Positions 9,773 to 19,065 of a DNA stretch of 64,000 nucleotides are shown one piece after another; the stretch's first letter is position 1; every line of letters starts with the position of its first letter. Origin of the DNA: Sciurus carolinensis (taxonomy: Eukaryota; Chordata; Mammalia; Rodentia; Sciuridae). The stretch lies in contig NC_062232.1 of NCBI RefSeq assembly GCF_902686445.1, positions 33,498,454 through 33,562,453 on the forward strand, given 5' to 3'. Under the pieces are notes generated by a model. That model did not search any database. It was not told where the DNA came from and saw only the letters and a list, made by a program, of their open reading frames with translations. A program made the position numbers and the translations under genes.

Positions 9773-11105
9773 CCTGGGGGAATGCCCACATAGATGGTTG
9801 TAGCAGTTGAATGGAAATGGAGACCGGGGAGATCCAATCCTAGGCACAAAGTTGTGTCTGGAGGCCAGTTATGGAAACCGAGTACAGGGCCTAGGGGGGC
9901 AGGGATTGCTAAGAGAACCAGAAAGAATTCCAAGAGCTTATGGAGTAAATTAAGGCCCTCGAGTGGCCAGGAAAGCAAGACAGAGGAGAGAGGAAGAGAA
10001 TCAGGAGAGAGGGGTGTCCCAGGAGCCACATGGGAGAGTGTGAGGTCCTTCCTCAGGAATGGTCAGCCACGTGGGGCAGCTAGAGGACAAGGAGGGGTAA
10101 GGGGCAAGGAAAGGCCATCAGATCCGATGACACAAGCTCATTGGTGGCCGGCAAGAACACAAGCTAACCCAGAAGGACACACTGGATGGCAAGGGAAAGC
10201 CAGGTGGAGATTCAAAATTTATGGCAGAGAGTCTGCAAAAAAGGATAAAGTGGCCCTGAGGGACTGTGAGCTAATTGTATCACGTGGTGTGCCTCAGGCA
10301 GGGACACTCTAGCAGGACAAAACAAGCCCGCTTGCACAACCTTAAGTAAAACGGGAGAATTTATGGGAAGAACATGAGGCTATCTCAGAGATTCAAGGAC
10401 AGGAAGTTCAGCTGCCCTCCCGGGACTGGAAGCAGGACTGGGGAGCCAGCAGGGCCTTGGCAGTGAAGCTTGCTCCTGTCTTTCTCGCTAGTGCTCGAGG
10501 TCTCGACCGCTGCTTTCCTTCAAGCTTCCGTTTTCCCCTCTCAGCATTTCCTGCTTCTCTGCGCAAACGTTGCAAAATGGCTGCCTCGGTGGCCATACTG
10601 GCCTGTTCACCTCCATCTCCCCAACGTCCAGAACTGGGCCTGGCACGACTGTCCTCTTCCTTCCAGAAGCCAAAAAAGACTGCCCAGACCCAAAAATAGT
10701 CTGAGTCCACATTCTTGGGAGAGCATCTGATTGGTCCAGTGGGGCCAGGAGCCCTTCTCTTATCCAATCAGCTGTGGCCATAGGGAGGAAGGATGTTGTG
10801 CCCTCTGGTCCCTTGAGCAGGGGCTGGGAAGGGATATCTTTGGGAAGGAGACCCCAGAAGGTTTTTGAATGAGACATACTCTGATGTTCCTGAAAGCTGA
10901 AGGCCCCTGGCTCTGCCTGGAACAGAAACAGGCTAAGGTCAAGTTCTACTTTAATGGTGGATATAGCCTGACTCCTTTGTTTCCTTCAACTAGAGTCTCA
11001 AATGGGGATCAGAAGGGCTGAAAAGGAAGGCCTGGGGGGAGGGGAGCAAAGCTTGCCCTGCTTGGAATGACCCTTACTTCCCACGTGGTACTTGAATTAG
11101 GTAGG
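9773..11105. other. Unique-looking stretch with paired CCAAT boxes
   Basis: No repeat or gene recognised. The open frame at 9794-10312 (172 codons, plus strand) is purine-rich and lysine/arginine-rich, as purine-rich DNA yields. Around 10555-10780 there are a CAAAATGGCTGCC motif, a GATTGG box near 10730 and a CCAATCAG box near 10764, which could mark a weak promoter or an LTR. Confidence 0.35.
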
Positions 11106-11109
11106 ATCC

Positions 11110-11503
11110 TTGTCTTAATCCGTTTTCTGTTGCTATAGTAAAATACCTGTAACCGAGTCTTTTATAACAAAAAAAAAACTATAGAAGTTTCTTCCTCAGT
11201 TCTGGTGAATGGGAAGTTCAAGAGCATAGTGCCAACATGCCCTAAGCATCTCGTGAGGGTCTTCATGCTGCACGATGACATGGCAGAGGCTTCACAGGGC
11301 GAGACAGAGCAGACACGCTAGCTCCAGTCTCTCTTTCTCTTCCTATAAGGCCACTAATGTCATCACGGGGGCCCCACCCTTCTGGCCTCTTCAACTGTGA
11401 TTATCTCCCACAGGCCTCAACTCCAAATCCCAGCAACGCATAAACGTGAGGATTAAGTTTCCAACATAAGAACTTTTGGGGAATGCATTCAAACCATAGC
11501 AGT
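11110..11503 (-). mobile_element. MaLR-type LTR, antisense
   Basis: Starts TGTCTTAATCCGTTTTCTGT, continues TATAGTAAAATACCTGTAAC, then CCTCAGTTCTGGTGAATGGG, TATAAGGCCACTAATGTCAT and ATAAGAACTTTTGGGGAATG, ending ATTCAAACCATAGCA. Near full length. Confidence 0.8.
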
Positions 11504-11734
11504 CCCAAGAGGAGGCAGTTGGGATAGTTTGGGAAGTATTTTATTTACCCAGAGGCCACCAACAAAGATATGGGGGTAGGGGCACCATGGTGATAGTACA
11601 GAAACCAGGAGCTGCTAGCAAGGGATGTGGTATCGCCCTAGGACCAGAGGCACAAGGGGAGGTTGTGGCTACCCAAACCTACAAGGGGACAGAGTTGAGT
11701 AGAGAAGGGTACCTTAAAAAAAGTAGTAATGCCC

Positions 11735-11930
11735 ACACAGTGACCACACCTAGAATCCTGGCAACTCAGGAGGCTGAGGCAGGAGGATACCAAGTTGGAG
11801 GCCAGCCTCAGCAACTTAGCAAGAGCTTATCTCGAAAAAATTAAAAGGGCTAAAAAATAAAATAAAATAAAAAGGGCTGGGGGTACCCCTGGATTCAATC
11901 CCCAGTCATGGCAAAAACAAAACCAAACCC
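11735..11930 (+). mobile_element. Diverged B1-dID SINE
   Basis: AACTCAGGAGGCTGAGGCAG and GGCCAGCCTCAGCAACTTAG mark the B1 half. The dID half is shortened to GGGCTGGGGGTACCCCTGG followed by TTCAATCCCCAG, so it lacks the A-box region. An (AAAAT)n-like linker separates the halves. Confidence 0.8.
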
Positions 11931-12525
11931 AATAGTGACCTTCAGTGAAAGATCAGTCGGCCCAAGTAAACTTCCCAGGGAGGAAGTTGGGAGATACTGC
12001 CTGGGTCTCCGCTGCCTTCAGTCTCTTGATAAGGCTTCCCTATTGGCTGGAACTGGCCAATGGGAGCCGGAGGGTGGGGGCTTTTAGAGATGAGAGCACA
12101 GGGGTAGCTTCTTGAGCCTCAGGGGAAGGAAGAAGCGGTGGGAAGGACCCGGAGGCACAGATGGCAGATGTGAATGTCCACTTACTTACTGGGTGGCCTC
12201 TGCACGGTGGCCTTCTCTGGGGCCAGCCACCTGGCTCCTTGGCCTTTTGTCTCTGGTGTCCAGTTCAAAGCCCAACTCAAGCTTCGAACCCATGTTTGCT
12301 CACACCGGATGTTTCTGACATTGGCAGTGTGGTGGCAGGTGATGACATTCACCTGAAGGGAGTTGGAAGTCTTCCTAAGGCACAGATTTGGAGGCCGGAA
12401 GAAAGAAAAGAGAAAGAATGGGAAAGGTCTGAAGATGAAGGTTGAACGATGCTCTAGCTGTTTTATGCCTTCTCTTCAGGAAGCAGGGATAACGGGCTGA
12501 ACTTTCTTCCTCCTCTTTATAATGG
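11931..12525. other. No recognised gene; CCAAT palindrome
   Basis: Unique-looking DNA. At 12040-12062 the sequence TATTGGCTGGAACTGGCCAA places two CCAAT boxes head to head. Short open frames at 12112-12445 overlap in three forward frames and have no recognisable content. Confidence 0.35.
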
Positions 12526-12719
12526 CCTTCATACTGGCTGGAGAGGTAGCTCAGTGGCAGAGCGCTTGCCTAGCACGCGTGAGGCCCTGGGTCTTCTTTC
12601 TTCAATCCCCAGTACTGCCAAAGGAAGGAAGGAAGGAAGGAAGGGAGGGAGGGAGGGAGGGAGGGAGGGAGGGAGGGAGGAAGGAAAGAAAGAAGGAGAG
12701 AGAGAAAACCTTCATACTG
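12526..12719 (+). mobile_element. ID SINE with an expanded purine tail and 11-bp target-site duplication
   Basis: The ID body starts at 12537 (GAGGTAGCTCAGTGGCAGAG). The flanking repeat CCTTCATACTG is at 12526-12536 and 12709-12719. Between CCCTGGG and TTCAATCCCC there is a short CT-rich insertion absent from the other copies. The A-tail has been replaced by GGAA and GGGA repeats. Confidence 0.9.
12620..12708 (+). repeat. 89-nt uninterrupted purine tract, (GGAA)n(GGGA)n
   Basis: From 12620 to 12708 every base is A or G: about five GGAA units, about ten GGGA units and then mixed AG. The GGGA block offers many GGG runs, so G-quadruplex or triplex formation is possible on general principles. 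It grew from the tail of the ID element. Confidence 0.95.
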
Positions 12720-12730
12720 ATAATAAAAAC

Positions 12731-12955
12731 CACAATACCTGGGTACAGTGGTTCTCGACTGTAATCCCAGTAGCTGGGGAGTCTGAGGATCACAAGTTTG
12801 AGGCCAGCCTTAGCAACTTGGGGGAGGTCCTAAGAAACTCAGCGAGACCCTATCTCTAAATAAAAAAGGACAGGAGATGTGGCTTGGTGGCTAAATGCCC
12901 CTGAGTTCAATCCTTGGTATCAAAAAATAAATAAATAAAAATTAAAAAAAAATTA
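12731..12955 (+). mobile_element. B1-dID SINE, diverged
   Basis: ACTGTAATCCCAGTAGCTGG, GAGGCCAGCCTTAGCAACTT and CCCTGAGTTCAATCCTTGGT are present in B1-then-dID order, ending in an (AAAT)n tail. It follows the purine-tailed ID by about 20 bases. Confidence 0.85.
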
Positions 12956-13004
12956 AAACCATGATAACTAGTGGGTCTAAAGTTTACTATCTGGTCAGTA
13001 CACA

Positions 13005-13285
13005 TTACCTCTTTGGGGTCCCTCAACAGCCCTGTAAAGTATACTGTATTATAATCCCTGCCCTTATTTATTTATTTGAGATGGGTTTTCGCTGTGGCCC
13101 AGGCTGGCCTCGAATTCCTGAGTTCAAGTATCCTCCTGCCTCAGCCTCCCAAGTGTCTGGGACTAGGCGCGCGAACACACGGGCTCAGTCCGATTTTCTA
13201 GGCCAGGATCAAAGAAGTTAGACAGCTCAGCCAAGGTCACCCAGTGAGTGTTGGTGAGACCACAGCTGGGATTTCAGGTCCATTT
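13005..13285 (-). mobile_element. MIR/L2-like fragment split by a B1 insertion
   Basis: CCTCAACAGCCCTGTAAAGT lies left of the B1 insertion, and CAGCCAAGGTCACCCAGTGA lies right of it. Together they read as the reverse complement of a MIR-like element. The halves are about 150 bases apart because of the B1 at 13065-13190. Confidence 0.5.
13065..13190 (-). mobile_element. B1-related SINE monomer, antisense
   Basis: TTGAGATGGGTTTTCGCTGT, CAGGCTGGCCTCGAATTCCT and CTCCTGCCTCAGCCTCCCAA are the antisense B1 motifs, preceded by a (TTTA)n tail. No dID half is present. Confidence 0.75.
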
Positions 13286-13370
13286 CTGCTATTGCTCGGA
13301 GGCCGCTGCCCTTCTGGCAGATTCTTAGACACATTCCTTGCTGGGCCGGCAGTCCAAATTTGAGAACTCC

Positions 13371-13496
13371 AACCAGGTGTAGTGACCCAGACGACTTGTA
13401 ATCCCAGTAACTTGGGAGGCTGAGGCAGGAGAGTAGCAAGGTCAAGGTCAGCCTGGGCAACTTAACAAAGCACTGTCTCAAAATAAAAAAGTAAAA
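13371..13496 (+). mobile_element. B1 monomer
   Basis: CTTGTAATCCCAGTAACTTG, GGGAGGCTGAGGCAGGAGAG and GTCAGCCTGGGCAACTTAAC are B1 motifs; the GCCTGGGCAAC form is an older B1 variant than in the neighbouring dimers. It abuts a B1-dID directly. Confidence 0.75.
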
Positions 13497-13498
13497 AG

Positions 13499-13790
13499 GG
13501 GTCAGTTTTGGTGGCTCACGCCTGTCATCCCAGCAGCTCAGGAGGCTGAGGCAGGAGGATCGTGAGTCCAAAGCCAGCCTCAGCAACAATGAGACCCTAA
13601 GCAACTGAGTGAGACCCTGTCTCTAAATAAAATACAAAATAAGGCTGGGGATGTGGCTCAGTGGTTGAGTGCCCCTGAGTTCAATCCCTGGTACCGAAAA
13701 AAAGAAAATCCTAAAAAGGAATGGGGAGCTCAGGGGTATAGAGCTCCGGGGTGTTCAATTCCCAGGACTCAAACAAACGAACAAAAACCC
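13499..13790 (+). mobile_element. B1-dID SINE followed by an ID fragment
   Basis: 13499-13710 is a full dimer (TCACGCCTGTCATCCCAGCA, GATGTGGCTCAGTGGTTGAG, TTCAATCCCTGGTACC). 13720-13790 is a degraded ID-like piece (GGGGTATAGAGCTCCGGGG then TTCAATTCCCAGGACT) with an (AAAC)n tail. Confidence 0.8.
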
Positions 13791-14095
13791 AACTGGAGAA
13801 TTCCCACTCTGAAGAGGCTGGGCGGCTGAGCAGGAACCAGAGCAGACCGGGGCAGGAAGGCGGAGGAAGTCTGCAGAACACAGTGTCCCTTTGTTTTCTG
13901 CTGCCACCTCCTGGATCAACACCCTCTGCTTCTCTCCGTTCTTTGCTTGCAACACAGGCAGAAGTAGGAGGCGGGGGAAGGGCCTCCGGACTCTGCCCAA
14001 CTATATAATAACCGTGAACGTCTTCCGAATGAATTCACTTAGAAAGGAAGGAAATCCAGACGCACAGAAGTACACGTGATCGAAGACATGTTAAG
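13791..14095. other. No recognised feature
   Basis: Contains short overlapping frames on both strands around 13751-14008 and no motif I can name. Confidence 0.4.
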
Positions 14096-14322
14096 TGCAA
14101 CCGCCAATCATAAAAGGACAAATACTGTATGATCGCCTTCATCTCAAGTCCCCAGAGTAGGCAGAGTGAGAGACAGAGAGCGCAAGGGTGGGTGCCAGAT
14201 GAAAAGGTTGTGGAGACGGGCTGTAGCACCACTTGCACAATAATGTGAAAGTGCTTTATGCTGTTGAATTGCACGCAACATGGTAAATATGGTGCTATGC
14301 TTATTTGCCGCAATTTAAAGCA
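14096..14322 (+). mobile_element. Ancient L1 3' UTR fragment
   Basis: GACAAATACTGTATGATCGC, CAAGTCCCCAGAGTAGGCAG, CCACTTGCACAATAATGTG and GTTGAATTGCACGCAACATG follow the order of old L1M 3' UTRs. Confidence 0.65.
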
Positions 14323-14324
14323 AA

Positions 14325-14640
14325 ACCGAATTCAGTAAATGTTTAATGAGCACCTACTCTGCTCTGCGCTGGGCATCTGAAGCCATACAGCATGGGGCTT
14401 ACCTTCAAGGATCTGTCGGTCCTGTTGGGTAAAAAGACAGACCCGTACCGTGTGCTGTGGAAAGCTCAATAGCAGAGTGCGCATGGGTTGCAGCAGGGCA
14501 GTGGGGAGGGGCAGACCTTGCAGAAGGAAGTAGCATTTCCAGGAACTGAGATGGCTCTATGTTGGGCTGGGAGCGGGGTTGCTAGGGAGATTCCACAGCA
14601 GAGAATTAGCAGCAGGAAGCATTTAGAGTGTCAAATAGCA
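14325..14640 (-). mobile_element. L2 LINE 3' fragment, antisense
   Basis: TTCAGTAAATGTTTAATGAG, CACCTACTCTGCTCTGCGCT, TACAGCATGGGGCTTACCTT and AAAGACAGACCCGTACCGTG follow the antisense L2 3' end. The right boundary is uncertain. Confidence 0.6.
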
Positions 14641-14709
14641 TTCTTCAAAGCCTTTCCTTTATTTAGGGGGATGTAATTTATTACATTGTCCCCTTATTAC
14701 ATACCGAAG

Positions 14710-15030
14710 GTCTATAGCAGTGCTTCTCAAACCATCTGTAGAGATGAACCCGATTCCATGTGGATAGATAGATAAGAAGATAGATCCTTTTTCTTAAAAA
14801 ATGTTCAGTCTATCATCGACTGATATGTGGCTACCCACGGTGTATGACCATTACAAAACTCATGCCCCATAGCATAGAATTTCAAGTTTGGTCTATTTCC
14901 TGTTCAACAGGAGTCTGTCATGTGTCTAGATGTCACCACAAGGTCAAGTTGTTTTTAAAGTTTCTGAGCTTATCTCACTACGGACCGGTAGTGGTCTACG
15001 GACCACACTTTGAGTAGCACAGGACTATAA
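14710..15030. mobile_element. hAT-Charlie type MITE (MER5-like), near complete
   Basis: Left end CAGTGCTTCTCAAACC (from 14718) and right end CACTTTGAGTAGCACAG (to 15022) form imperfect terminal inverted repeats. GGTCTACGGACCACACTTTG near the right end is a MER5A-type signature. The 8-bp flanks GTCTATAG (14710-14717) and GACTATAA (15023-15030) match at 6 of 8 positions, as expected of an old hAT target duplication. Confidence 0.75.
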
Positions 15031-15059
15031 CATGGTGATTCTCTTGAATGGCGACCCCA

Positions 15060-15600
15060 GATGGCTTCATTTTGCCCACCTGTTAATTAGCTAGCGTGTT
15101 CCCAGTGTTTTGAATATGGAAGGCTCCGCTGGTATTAAATATTATTATTATTATTAGGCTCGTGTCCAGTACAGTGGATGTCATTTAATTAGAACTGCAT
15201 AATAGGCAAATCTGCCTTAATTGGCTGGGATGTGGCTAAGAAACCATTTCGTGTCTGCTCTGTGCTTTCTATTCTGTGGCCATCACATCCCGTTCTCTGG
15301 TGATGGGTCATTTTGGAGACCTTGGGCAGGGTTCAGGGAAGGTTATCTGGCTACTGATTAACACTTAATTAGCACCTTTTTCATGTAGCACAGCAATGAC
15401 TTTGTAAATTTTAAAATTTCAGGGGACCACTTAATGTGGAATTAAAGTACAAGTGCAATATTTAAGATGCATGAAATTGTTTTACGCATTACAGCATTAA
15501 CTAGCTCTTAATTTATGCAGTGCATGCCAGCAAAAGGCAATTAAAGTGTAGCAGGAAAAAAAATTATGGATCTGTACGTTGTCCTGTCTTATCCTCTAAC
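15060..15600. promoter_or_regulatory. Candidate conserved non-coding element rich in homeodomain sites
   Basis: This repeat-free AT-rich block contains the octamer TTAATTAG three times (15083-15090, 15185-15192, 15365-15372), plus TTAATTGG at 15217-15224, a GGCAATTAAAGTG motif near 15537 and several ATTAAC/TTAATG variants. Such clusters of TAATTA cores are typical of deeply conserved developmental enhancers. Conservation is inferred from composition only. Confidence 0.5.
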
Positions 15601-15639
15601 GATGCTTTTGACAGCGTTTCTACATCCGTATCTCGACTC

Positions 15640-16100
15640 CCGTTCTAGATTTAAGAGTACTGGTAAGTTCTGAAGCTTGTTGGCCCCACAGGAACCGGCA
15701 TTATCTTTAGGCTGATGCCGTCACCAACCAACATTTCCCTTCCAGGACCTAGAAATCCAACCAGCCTCAGCAATTGGTCGAGAGATTGATAGGCACATAA
15801 CCTGGCTAGAGTCAATGAGGTGTCAGAAGACATTTGCTGGGACCATATCGGAAAGTCAGCCTGACTGTGTTGTCCTTGGTAACTGTCAGAAGGAGTTGTT
15901 CTCTTTTCTCTTGGCTGGTGTGGTGTAAGGATGTGAGATCTGGAACCACAGCAGCCATTTTGTAAGCTGCCTAGAGGTTCAGGGGAGCTAGTGTGTATTT
16001 GGGGCATGAATCCCACATGATAGAGGCTGTATGGCAAGGTAAGGACAAACCAAACTGTGGGAGACAGTAAGGGAGACCATGGATTGAAAGTTGTCTGAAG
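15640..16100 (-). mobile_element. Possible ancient LTR remnant, antisense
   Basis: CCTGGCTAGAGTCAATGAGG, TGTGAGATCTGGAACCACAG and CAGCCATTTTGTAAGCTGCC resemble a mammal-wide decayed LTR. I cannot assign a family. Confidence 0.35.
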
Positions 16101-16120
16101 GCACTCTGACCCTGGACATT

Positions 16121-16336
16121 TTACTTTATTTTATTTTGGTACCAGGGATTGAACCCAGGGGCGCTTAACCACCGAGCCACATCCCCAACCCTATTTTGTA
16201 TTTTATTTAGAGAGGGGGATCTCACTGAGTCGCTTAGGGCTTCACTTTTGCTGAGGCTGGCCTCGAACTCTCTCCATCCTCCTGCCTCAGCCTCCTGAGC
16301 CTCTGGGATTACAGACAGGCACCACCATGCCCAGTT
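16121..16336 (-). mobile_element. B1-dID SINE, antisense
   Basis: GGTACCAGGGATTGAACCCA (dID half) and CTCCTGCCTCAGCCTCCTGA (B1 half) read in antisense order. A short TGACCCTG repeat occurs on both sides (near 16106 and 16336). Confidence 0.92.
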
Positions 16337-16339
16337 TGA

Positions 16340-17250
16340 CCCTGAACTTTGGAATTAGGTTGGAGCCAGAAAGAGGCTGTGTACATCTCCACCTCCCTTT
16401 CTTTGTACACGTGGTTCCCGTTTACCAGAATGCTCTTTCCTTCCTTCTCCATCCTTCAAGTCCAAGTCAGAGTGACCCGTATCTAAGAAGCTTGCCTGAT
16501 CTGAACCGCGCCCCCTCGCGGGGCTGCAAATGCCTCCCTCCTTCAGCAAAGAGCACGCGCTGCCCTTCAAAGTGCCAAGCTGCAAATGTGACCCTCCAAC
16601 TCCTTTGCAAGGACCTAAGGAAAGCCCTTGCTTCCGTCCTCAGCATTGGTGTTCCACCCAGCACACTGAGTCTGCAAAGTGCCAAAAACCGGTTCCTAGA
16701 AAGGAATGTTGGCTGTACTGAGCCGGCGCCGTCGGGAGAAGCGAGAAGGAGTGTGAGCGCATGCGTGTCTTAGCCAGCGCCAGACCACAGCAGAGAGTAA
16801 ATGCTGCAGCTCGGTAGATGCACGGCCCCTGCAGCTGCAGGGAGCAAGGGAGGATTTGAGATAAGAAGGGGGACTGGTTACAAAAACAAACCAATTAAAA
16901 TATTTGTCTGTCTCTGTGTTTACAGCTTACGTAGATGGGAACAGACTCCATGCACCCAAACACTGAGAAGGTATAGTTTGCCCTGTCACCTGCTCCTTGC
17001 CATGCCTCTGTGGCACACTTGGGGCTGATTTAATCTGATCCCCCTTCAGGAAAGTACTCTAGTGGGTGTGGTCAACTGAGGCCTCGGGATCCGCTTCGGC
17101 CTTTCTAGGAGCTCCTGGCCATTGGCTGAGCAAGGTGGAGAGGGCGGGCGCTGGCTTACCCAGGGGCACCTTTGCTCAGATCTCCCCCAGGGATCTGCCT
17201 TGCTGCCTGATGTCTCCCCGACCCCTCTCTTTCTACAGTCGCTCCTTCCA
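16340..17250. other. Unique-looking stretch, nothing assigned
   Basis: Mixed sequence with overlapping frames at 16327-16894 on both strands. An AATAAA-type signal lies at about 17250 (CCAATAAACTCTTGG), just before a SINE. I see no gene or known repeat. Confidence 0.35.
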
Positions 17251-17253
17251 ATA

Positions 17254-17511
17254 AACTCTTGGCATTTCTTTTTTTTTTTTTTACTATCTTTTTTTGGTGT
17301 GTTGGGGAGGGATTACTGGGGATTGAACACAGGGATGCATAACCACTGAGCCACATCCCCAGCCCTTTTTATATTTTCTTTAGAGACAAGATCTCACTGA
17401 GCTGCTTAGCGCCTGGCTAAGTCGCTGAGGCTGGCCTCCAACTTGTGATCCTCCTGCCTCAGCCTCCCCAGCTGCTGGTGCACCACCATGCGGGGCTCAA
17501 CTCTTGGCATT
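17254..17511 (-). mobile_element. B1-dID SINE, antisense, with perfect 13-bp target-site duplication
   Basis: The element lies at 17267-17498 and begins with a T-rich tail. The flanking repeat AACTCTTGGCATT is identical at 17254-17266 and 17499-17511. TGGGGATTGAACACAGGGAT and CTCCTGCCTCAGCCTCCCCA identify the two halves. Confidence 0.95.
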
Positions 17512-17768
17512 CCTAGCTCCACCTTAGTCCCTGCTTCCCAGCCCTCCACACCCTCCTCAGAGGTCAAAACTGCCAAGTCTTGGGGCGTGTACTCCTTCCC
17601 GACAGCTTTTTCCTATTCATTTGCATGCATGTAGGTACACACACAACCACAGATTTGTGATGACTCATTGTTTTTACGTAAACGAACTTGTGCTGGGTGA
17701 ATGATTCTACAACTTCTGAAGTTTTAACATATCTTCGTGAACATTTGCTATCCATGCCCATAGGTGTG

Positions 17769-17983
17769 TCTTGTTTTGGGGGGGGGCTACCAGGGATTGA
17801 ACCCAGGCGTGCTCGACCACTGAGCCACCTCCCCAGTACTATTTTGTGTTTTATTTAGAGACAGGGTCTCGCTGAGTTGCTTAGGTCCTTGCTAAGTTGC
17901 TGAGGCTGGTTTTGAACTCTTGATCCTCCTGCCTCAGCCTCCCGAGCTGCTGGGATCTCAGGCATGCGCTACCTTGCCCAACA
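17769..17983 (-). mobile_element. B1-dID SINE, antisense
   Basis: GGCTACCAGGGATTGAACCC, GAGACAGGGTCTCGCTGAGT and CTCCTGCCTCAGCCTCCCGA in antisense dimer order. It directly abuts a second antisense dimer. Confidence 0.92.
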
Positions 17984-17984
17984 T

Positions 17985-18193
17985 TTTTTTTTTTTTAATG
18001 TAGCACTGGGGATTGAACCCAGGGGAGCTCTACCACTGAGCGACATCCCTCGCCTTTTTTATTTTTTAATTTTTAAAATTTTGAGATAGATAGGGTCTCG
18101 CTAAGTTGCCCAGTCTGACCTCCAACTTGTGATCCTCCTGTTTCAGCCTCCTGAGTAGCTGGAATTGCAGGTGTGTGTCGCCATGCCTGGCTT
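17985..18193 (-). mobile_element. B1-dID SINE, antisense, tandem to the previous one
   Basis: GCACTGGGGATTGAACCCAG, GATAGGGTCTCGCTAAGTTG and GATCCTCCTGTTTCAGCCTC. The B1 half is older (TTGCCCAGTCTGACCTCCAA) than in its neighbour, and its T-tract joins the end of the other element. Confidence 0.9.
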
Positions 18194-18277
18194 GCCTTTC
18201 TTTTTATTTGCTGTATAGTATTCCACAGCATGACTAGCCCCAGGTGTATTTAGATGGACTTTTGGGTTGTTTCCAAC

Positions 18278-18391
18278 TTCTATTACCAGGGGGCTGGGGC
18301 TATAGCTCAGTGGTAGAACACTTGCCTAGCATCTGCAAGGTTCTGGGTTCAGTACTGCCAAAAAACAAAACAAACAAACAATTTCTATTAC
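18278..18391 (+). mobile_element. ID SINE with 9-bp target-site duplication
   Basis: The body is GGGGCTGGGGCTATAGCTCA to GGTTCTGGGTTCAGTACTGC with an (AAAC)n tail. TTCTATTAC flanks it at 18278-18286 and 18383-18391, inside the L1 fragment. Confidence 0.9.
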
Positions 18392-18859
18392 TAATAATGC
18401 TGCTAAGAATGTGGCAGGAGTGGATTTCAAATAATAATAAACTGGACGTTATTACAGTCAATGTAAGCCATGCACAATCAAAGGCAAAAGGAGGACCTGC
18501 AGTAACTAGGTCTCATTTGTGCATTCTGATGCTTGACATCTGTGCCACAGCGCAGGCTTAGCCAGTTCCTAGGGATACGAGCAGCTGGCGCACAAGCTTG
18601 CCGAGACCCGCCCCTAACCACATCCTTTAGGATCCAGGCAATGGGATCAGCCCTTACACCCCAGAGTGCCCTGAAATTATTCAGACTAGACACTCCTAAA
18701 CCTACTTATATTTTCTAGCTGCATTCCTTCCCATGGAGTCCACAGTAAAGGCTCTTGCCTTCCATGTCTCCCTCTCCCTCTTCCCCGTGTGCCCCACCCC
18801 TGCCCTGTGGCCCGGTGGTCCCCTCTTCCTGGAATCCGTGAGTGTAGCCAACTACCATT

Positions 18860-19065
18860 TCAATAAGTAGGGTGTGGACCTGTAATCCCAACTGATCAGG
18901 AGGCTGAGGCAGGAGGATCTCGAGTTCAAAGCCAGCCTCAGCCACTTTGCAAGGTCCTAAGCCACTCAGTGAGACCCTGTCACTAAATAAAATGCAAAAT
19001 AGGGCTGGGGGTGTGGCTCAGTGGTTAAGCGTCCCTGGGCTCAATCCCTGGCACTCAATAAATAG
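18860..19065 (+). mobile_element. B1-dID SINE with target-site duplication
   Basis: CCTGTAATCCCAACTGATCA to GGGCTCAATCCCTGGCAC. The flanks TCAATAAGTAG (18860-18870) and TCAATAAATAG (19055-19065) differ at one base. Confidence 0.92.

Larger units (their letters stand above)
17600..18480 (-). mobile_element. Ancient L1 fragment, antisense, broken by three SINEs
   Basis: CTGTATAGTATTCCACAGCA, TTTAGATGGACTTTTGGGTT and the split GTTTCCAACTTCTATTAC and TAATAATGCTGCTAAGAATG follow the reverse complement of old L1 near the end of ORF2. SINEs at 17769, 17985 and 18287 interrupt it. Confidence 0.6.

Noticed and set aside
9794..10312. 172-codon plus-strand frame
   Set aside because: Lys/Arg/Gly-rich translation of purine-rich DNA; an antiparallel frame overlaps it and no family is recognised.
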